DNA of 64,000 nucleotides from Pseudomonas lurida. GTDB lineage: Bacteria > Pseudomonadota > Gammaproteobacteria > Pseudomonadales > Pseudomonadaceae. Shown in pieces: positions 60,134 through 64,000 of this stretch. A model generated the notes under the pieces. The model was not told the DNA's origin. It ran no database searches and saw only the letters and a program-made list of their open reading frames with translations. A program made the translations under genes and the position numbers. Where the stretch lies: the NCBI RefSeq assembly GCF_002563895.1, contig NZ_PDJB01000001.1, positions 4,943,501 through 5,007,500 on the forward strand, read 5' to 3'. The number at the start of each line of letters is the position of its first letter. The first letter of the stretch is position 1.

Positions 60134-62983
60134 ATGACCGTTAATCTCACCACCGCCAACGAATTCATCGCCCGCCACATCGGCCCGCGCCAGGAAGATG
60201 AGCAGCACATGCTTGCCAGCCTTGGCTTCGAGTCCCTGGAAGCCCTGAGCGCCAGTGTGATCCCGGAAAGCATCAAGGGCACCAGCGTGCTCGGCCTGGA
60301 AGACGGCCTGAGCGAAGCCGAGGCCCTGGCCAAGATCAAGGCCATCGCCGGCAAGAACCAACTGTTCAAGACCTACATCGGCCAGGGCTACTATAACTGC
60401 CACACGCCGTCGCCGATCCTGCGCAACCTGCTGGAAAACCCGGCCTGGTACACCGCGTATACCCCGTACCAGCCAGAGATCTCCCAAGGTCGCCTGGAAG
60501 CGCTGCTGAATTTCCAGACCCTGATCAGCGACCTCACCGGCCTGCCGATCGCCAACGCATCCTTGCTCGACGAAGCCACCGCCGCTGCCGAAGCCATGAC
60601 GTTCTGCAAGCGCCTGAGCAAGAACAAGAGCAGCAATGCGTTCTTCGCCTCGGTCCACAGCCACCCGCAGACCCTCGACGTATTGCGCACCCGTGCCGAG
60701 CCGTTGGGTATCGACGTGGTGGTGGGCGATGAGCGCGAACTGACCGACGTCAGCGCCTTCTTCGGCGCCCTGCTGCAATACCCGGCCAGCAACGGTGATG
60801 TGTTCGACTACCGCGAGCTGACCGAGCGTTTCCACGCCGCCAACGCCTTGGTAGCCGTGGCCGCCGATCTGCTGGCCCTGACCCTGCTGACCCCTCCGGG
60901 TGAGTTCGGCGCCGACGTGGCCATCGGCAGCGCGCAGCGCTTCGGTGTGCCACTGGGTTTCGGTGGCCCACACGCGGCGTACTTCTCCACCAAGGATGCG
61001 TTCAAGCGCGACATGCCAGGCCGTTTGGTCGGTGTCTCCGTCGACCGTTTCGGCAAGCCGGCCCTGCGCCTGGCCATGCAGACCCGCGAGCAACATATCC
61101 GCCGCGAAAAAGCCACCAGCAACATCTGCACCGCCCAAGTGCTACTGGCCAACATCGCCAGCATGTACGCCGTGTACCACGGTCCAAAGGGCCTGACCCA
61201 GATCGCCCAACGTGTGCACCAGTTGACCGCGATCCTGGCCAAGGGCTTGACCACGCTTGGTGTGAACGTCGAGCAGGAACACTTCTTCGACACCCTGACC
61301 CTCAACACCGGCGTCAACACCGCCGCCCTGCACGACAAGGCCCGCGCCCAACGTATCAACCTGCGCGTGGTGGACGCCGAGCGTCTGGGTGTGTCGGTGG
61401 ATGAAACCACCACCCAGGCCGATATCGACACCCTCTGGGCGATCTTCGCCGAGGGCACGGCCCTGCCGGAATTCGCCGTCCTCGCCAACAGCGTGGACAG
61501 CACCCTGCCGGCCGCCCTGCTGCGCCAGTCGCCGATCCTCAGCCACCCGGTGTTCAACCGTTATCATTCGGAAACCGAGCTGATGCGCTACCTGCGCAAG
61601 CTGGCCGACAAGGACCTGGCGCTGGACCGCACCATGATTCCGCTGGGCTCGTGCACCATGAAGCTCAACGCCGCCAGTGAAATGATCCCGGTGACCTGGG
61701 CCGAGTTCGGTGCGCTGCACCCATTCGCCCCGGCCGAACAAAGCGCCGGCTACCTGGAACTGACCTCAGACCTGGAGGCCATGCTCTGCGCGGCCACCGG
61801 TTACGATGCGATTTCGCTGCAACCGAACGCCGGTTCCCAGGGCGAGTACGCGGGCCTGCTGGCCATTCGTGCCTACCACCAGAGCCGTGGCGATGAGCGT
61901 CGCGACATCTGCCTGATCCCATCGTCGGCACACGGCACCAACCCAGCCACTGCCAACATGGCAGGCATGCGCGTGGTGGTCACTGCCTGCGATGCACGTG
62001 GCAACGTGGACATTGAAGACCTGCGCGCCAAGGCCCTCGAGCACCGCGATCACCTCGCAGCATTGATGATCACCTACCCGTCCACCCACGGTGTGTTCGA
62101 GGAAGGCATCCGCGAAATCTGCGGGATCATCCACGACAACGGCGGCCAGGTGTACATCGACGGCGCCAACATGAACGCGATGGTCGGCCTGTGCGCACCG
62201 GGCAAGTTCGGTGGCGACGTGTCCCACCTGAACCTGCACAAGACTTTCTGCATTCCTCACGGCGGTGGCGGCCCGGGTGTTGGCCCGATTGGCGTCAAGT
62301 CGCACCTCACCCCGTTCCTGCCAGGTCACGCAGCCATGGAACGCAAGGAAGGCGCGGTGTGCGCGGCGCCGTTCGGCAGCGCGAGCATCCTGCCGATCAC
62401 TTGGATGTACATCAGCATGATGGGCGGCGCGGGCCTCAAGCGCGCTTCGCAACTGGCGATCCTGAATGCCAACTACATCTCCCGTCGCCTCGAGGAGCAC
62501 TACCCAGTGCTCTACACCGGCAGCAACGGCCTGGTGGCGCACGAATGCATCCTCGACCTGCGCCCTATCAAGGACAGCAGCGGCATCAGCGTGGACGACG
62601 TGGCCAAGCGCCTGATCGACTTCGGCTTCCACGCACCGACCATGTCGTTCCCGGTGGCCGGCACCTTGATGATCGAGCCGACCGAAAGCGAATCCAAGCA
62701 AGAGCTGGACCGCTTCTGCGACGCCATGATCGCCATCCGCGAAGAAATCCGCGCGGTGGAAAACGGCACCCTGGACAAGGACGACAACCCACTCAAGAAC
62801 GCCCCGCATACCGCGGCCGAACTGGTGGGCGAATGGAGCCATCCTTACAGCCGCGAGCAAGCGGTGTACCCGGTTGCTTCGTTGATCGAAGGCAAGTACT
62901 GGCCGCCGGTGGGCCGTGTCGACAACGTGTTTGGCGATCGCAACCTGGTGTGTGCGTGCCCGTCGATCGAGAGCTACGCATAA
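60134..62983 (+). CDS. gcvP: Glycine dehydrogenase (decarboxylating), P protein
   Basis: A 949-residue PLP enzyme that decarboxylates glycine and loads the aminomethyl group onto GcvH. The N-terminal half ([17 protein letters not shown]) is the regulatory-like domain. The PLP lysine is in [23 protein letters not shown] (about 700-722). [13 protein letters not shown] is the conserved substrate loop. Full length for the single-chain form. Confidence 0.97.
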   Translation: MTVNLTTANEFIARHIGPRQEDEQHMLASLGFESLEALSASVIPESIKGTSVLGLEDGLSEAEALAKIKAIAGKNQLFKTYIGQGYYNCHTPSPILRNLLENPAWYTAYTPYQPEISQGRLEALLNFQTLISDLTGLPIANASLLDEATAAAEAMTFCKRLSKNKSSNAFFASVHSHPQTLDVLRTRAEPLGIDVVVGDERELTDVSAFFGALLQYPASNGDVFDYRELTERFHAANALVAVAADLLALTLLTPPGEFGADVAIGSAQRFGVPLGFGGPHAAYFSTKDAFKRDMPGRLVGVSVDRFGKPALRLAMQTREQHIRREKATSNICTAQVLLANIASMYAVYHGPKGLTQIAQRVHQLTAILAKGLTTLGVNVEQEHFFDTLTLNTGVNTAALHDKARAQRINLRVVDAERLGVSVDETTTQADIDTLWAIFAEGTALPEFAVLANSVDSTLPAALLRQSPILSHPVFNRYHSETELMRYLRKLADKDLALDRTMIPLGSCTMKLNAASEMIPVTWAEFGALHPFAPAEQSAGYLELTSDLEAMLCAATGYDAISLQPNAGSQGEYAGLLAIRAYHQSRGDERRDICLIPSSAHGTNPATANMAGMRVVVTACDARGNVDIEDLRAKALEHRDHLAALMITYPSTHGVFEEGIREICGIIHDNGGQVYIDGANMNAMVGLCAPGKFGGDVSHLNLHKTFCIPHGGGGPGVGPIGVKSHLTPFLPGHAAMERKEGAVCAAPFGSASILPITWMYISMMGGAGLKRASQLAILNANYISRRLEEHYPVLYTGSNGLVAHECILDLRPIKDSSGISVDDVAKRLIDFGFHAPTMSFPVAGTLMIEPTESESKQELDRFCDAMIAIREEIRAVENGTLDKDDNPLKNAPHTAAELVGEWSHPYSREQAVYPVASLIEGKYWPPVGRVDNVFGDRNLVCACPSIESYA

Positions 62984-63003
62984 CCGGGCTGAAAACGCGG
63001 CCA

Positions 63004-63097
63004 GTGTAGGCGCTGGCTTGCCTGCGATAGCGGTGTATCAGTGACATTGACGTTGTCTGAACCACCGCCATCGCAGGCAAGCCCGGCTCCCACATTG
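63004..63097. repeat. REPIN between gcvP and sdaA
   Basis: GCGCTGGCTTGCCTGCGATA and TCGCAGGCAAGCCCGGCTCC. It stands where glyA2 lies in the P. aeruginosa operon. Confidence 0.9.
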
Positions 63098-63142
63098 ACC
63101 GAGTCGGTCCTCATAAAATAATAAGAAACCGGAGAACAACTC

Positions 63143-64000
63143 ATGTCTTTAAGCGTGTTCGACCTGTTCAAGATTGGCATCGGCCCCTCCAGTTCCCACA
63201 CCGTCGGCCCGATGCGCGCCGCTGCCCGATTCGTCGAAGGCCTCAAGCGCGACAACCTGCTGAGTTCAACCGCCAGCATCAAGGTGGAACTCTATGGTTC
63301 GCTTGGCGCCACTGGCAAAGGCCACGGCAGCGACAAGGCCGTACTGCTTGGGCTGGAAGGCGAACACCCGGACACCGTGAATACCGAAACCGTGGCGGCA
63401 CGCCTCGCGCAAATGCGCGGCGACGGTCGCCTCAACCTGCTCGGTGAACACAGCATTGCGTTCAACGAGAAAGAACACCTGGCGATGATTCGCAAACCCC
63501 TCGCCTATCACCCCAACGGCATGATTTTCCGCGCCTTCGACGCCGCCAATATCCAGATCCGCAGCCGCGAGTACTACTCGGTCGGCGGCGGTTTTGTGGT
63601 GGATGAAGACGCGGCTGGTGCCGACCGGATTGTCGAGGACGCCACGCCCTTGACCTTCCCGTTCAAGCACGCCAAGGACCTGCTGAGCCACTGCACCACC
63701 TATGGGCTGTCCATCAGCCAAGTGATGCTGACCAATGAAAGTGCCTGGCGCCCGGAAGCGGAAACCCGCGCCGGCCTGCTGAAGATCTGGCAAGTGATGC
63801 AGGACTGCGTGGACGCGGGTTGCCGTAACGAAGGGATCCTGCCCGGCGGCTTGAAGGTCAAGCGTCGCGCCGCGGCCTTGCATCGCCAGTTGTGCAAGAA
63901 CCCGGAATCGGCGCTGCGCGATCCGCTGTCGGTGCTCGATTGGGTCAACCTCTACGCCCTGGCGGTCAACGAAGAAAACGCCAACGGCGGGCGCGTGGTA
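63143..64000 (+). CDS. sdaA: L-serine ammonia-lyase (dehydratase), 3' end outside window
   Basis: The first 286 codons of an iron-sulfur serine dehydratase, which deaminates serine to pyruvate, the natural end of glycine-to-serine flow. The N-terminus MSLSVFDLFKIGIGPSSSHT and VGPMRAA are invariant in the family. The GSLGATGKGHGSDKAV and YYSVGGGFVVDED segments follow. The C-terminal cysteines of the [4Fe-4S] cluster lie past the window. CCGGAGAA precedes the ATG. Confidence 0.94.
   Translation, partial: MSLSVFDLFKIGIGPSSSHTVGPMRAAARFVEGLKRDNLLSSTASIKVELYGSLGATGKGHGSDKAVLLGLEGEHPDTVNTETVAARLAQMRGDGRLNLLGEHSIAFNEKEHLAMIRKPLAYHPNGMIFRAFDAANIQIRSREYYSVGGGFVVDEDAAGADRIVEDATPLTFPFKHAKDLLSHCTTYGLSISQVMLTNESAWRPEAETRAGLLKIWQVMQDCVDAGCRNEGILPGGLKVKRRAAALHRQLCKNPESALRDPLSVLDWVNLYALAVNEENANGGRVV

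Noticed and set aside
4998..63097. Evenly recurring inverted repeats as a CRISPR array
   Set aside because: They are single pairs kilobases apart between genes, with no spacer-repeat periodicity and no cas genes.

Overview
The window is chromosomal DNA of a fluorescent Pseudomonas, most likely of the P. fluorescens group. The evidence is high GC with strong third-position bias, Entner-Doudoroff genes beside an OprB/Gts glucose system, a bifA-sodB-argP neighbourhood ordered as in P. aeruginosa, and about a dozen Pseudomonas-type REP/REPIN repeats between operons. No rRNA, tRNA, insertion sequence, prophage or CRISPR array was seen. Both ends cut a gene: fadD1 on the left and sdaA on the right.

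Layout. 1-5.6 kb: fatty-acid activation (fadD1, fadD2), a monoacylglycerol-lipase-like hydrolase, the (R)-enoyl-CoA hydratase phaJ1, and small stress-type proteins. 7.3-19.5 kb: glucose catabolism and uptake (eda-pgl-zwf, the divergent regulator hexR, a hexose-6-phosphate mutarotase, porin oprB, the ABC transporter gtsABCD, and an AGE-family sugar isomerase). The regulators gltR/gtrS and the genes glk and edd, which lie beside this cluster in other pseudomonads, are not in the window. 19.8-31.4 kb: a coiled-coil membrane protein, an NAD-dependent epimerase, the argP/argO arginine-export pair, sodB, the c-di-GMP phosphodiesterase bifA, an imelysin-type lipoprotein, trkH and an AraC-type regulator. 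31.6-35.7 kb: small proteins, an MFS transporter, arfB and aroP.

35.7-38.4 kb is the accessory-looking part. It is AT-richer and holds a 45-codon peptide gene with a strong ribosome binding site, an intercistronic hairpin, an M29-metallopeptidase-fold enzyme with all five expected metal ligands, and a secreted six-cysteine protein. The peptide plus metalloenzyme pair resembles a minimal peptide-modification cassette and is the best candidate here for an undescribed system.

38.5-47.7 kb: core functions (rluB, scpAB, yciO, a PHP phosphoesterase, yciB, yciI) followed by a CpxR/CpxP/CpxA-like envelope-stress system. 47.8-50.5 kb: a CoA-transferase, a long intergenic repeat and alkA. 50.5-57.7 kb: the arginine deiminase region, with two divergent arcD paralogues, then arcA, arcB, arcC and a DUF5064 gene. 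An ArgR-like tandem site and an ANR-like site with a correctly spaced -10 box precede arcDABC. 57.8-64 kb: the enhancer-binding regulator gcsR and its target glycine-cleavage operon gcvH-gcvP-sdaA, with three 18-bp operator-like sites and a sigma-54 promoter between them. Together these modules cover sugar, arginine, glycine/serine and fatty-acid catabolism, each with a recognisable local regulator or regulatory site.
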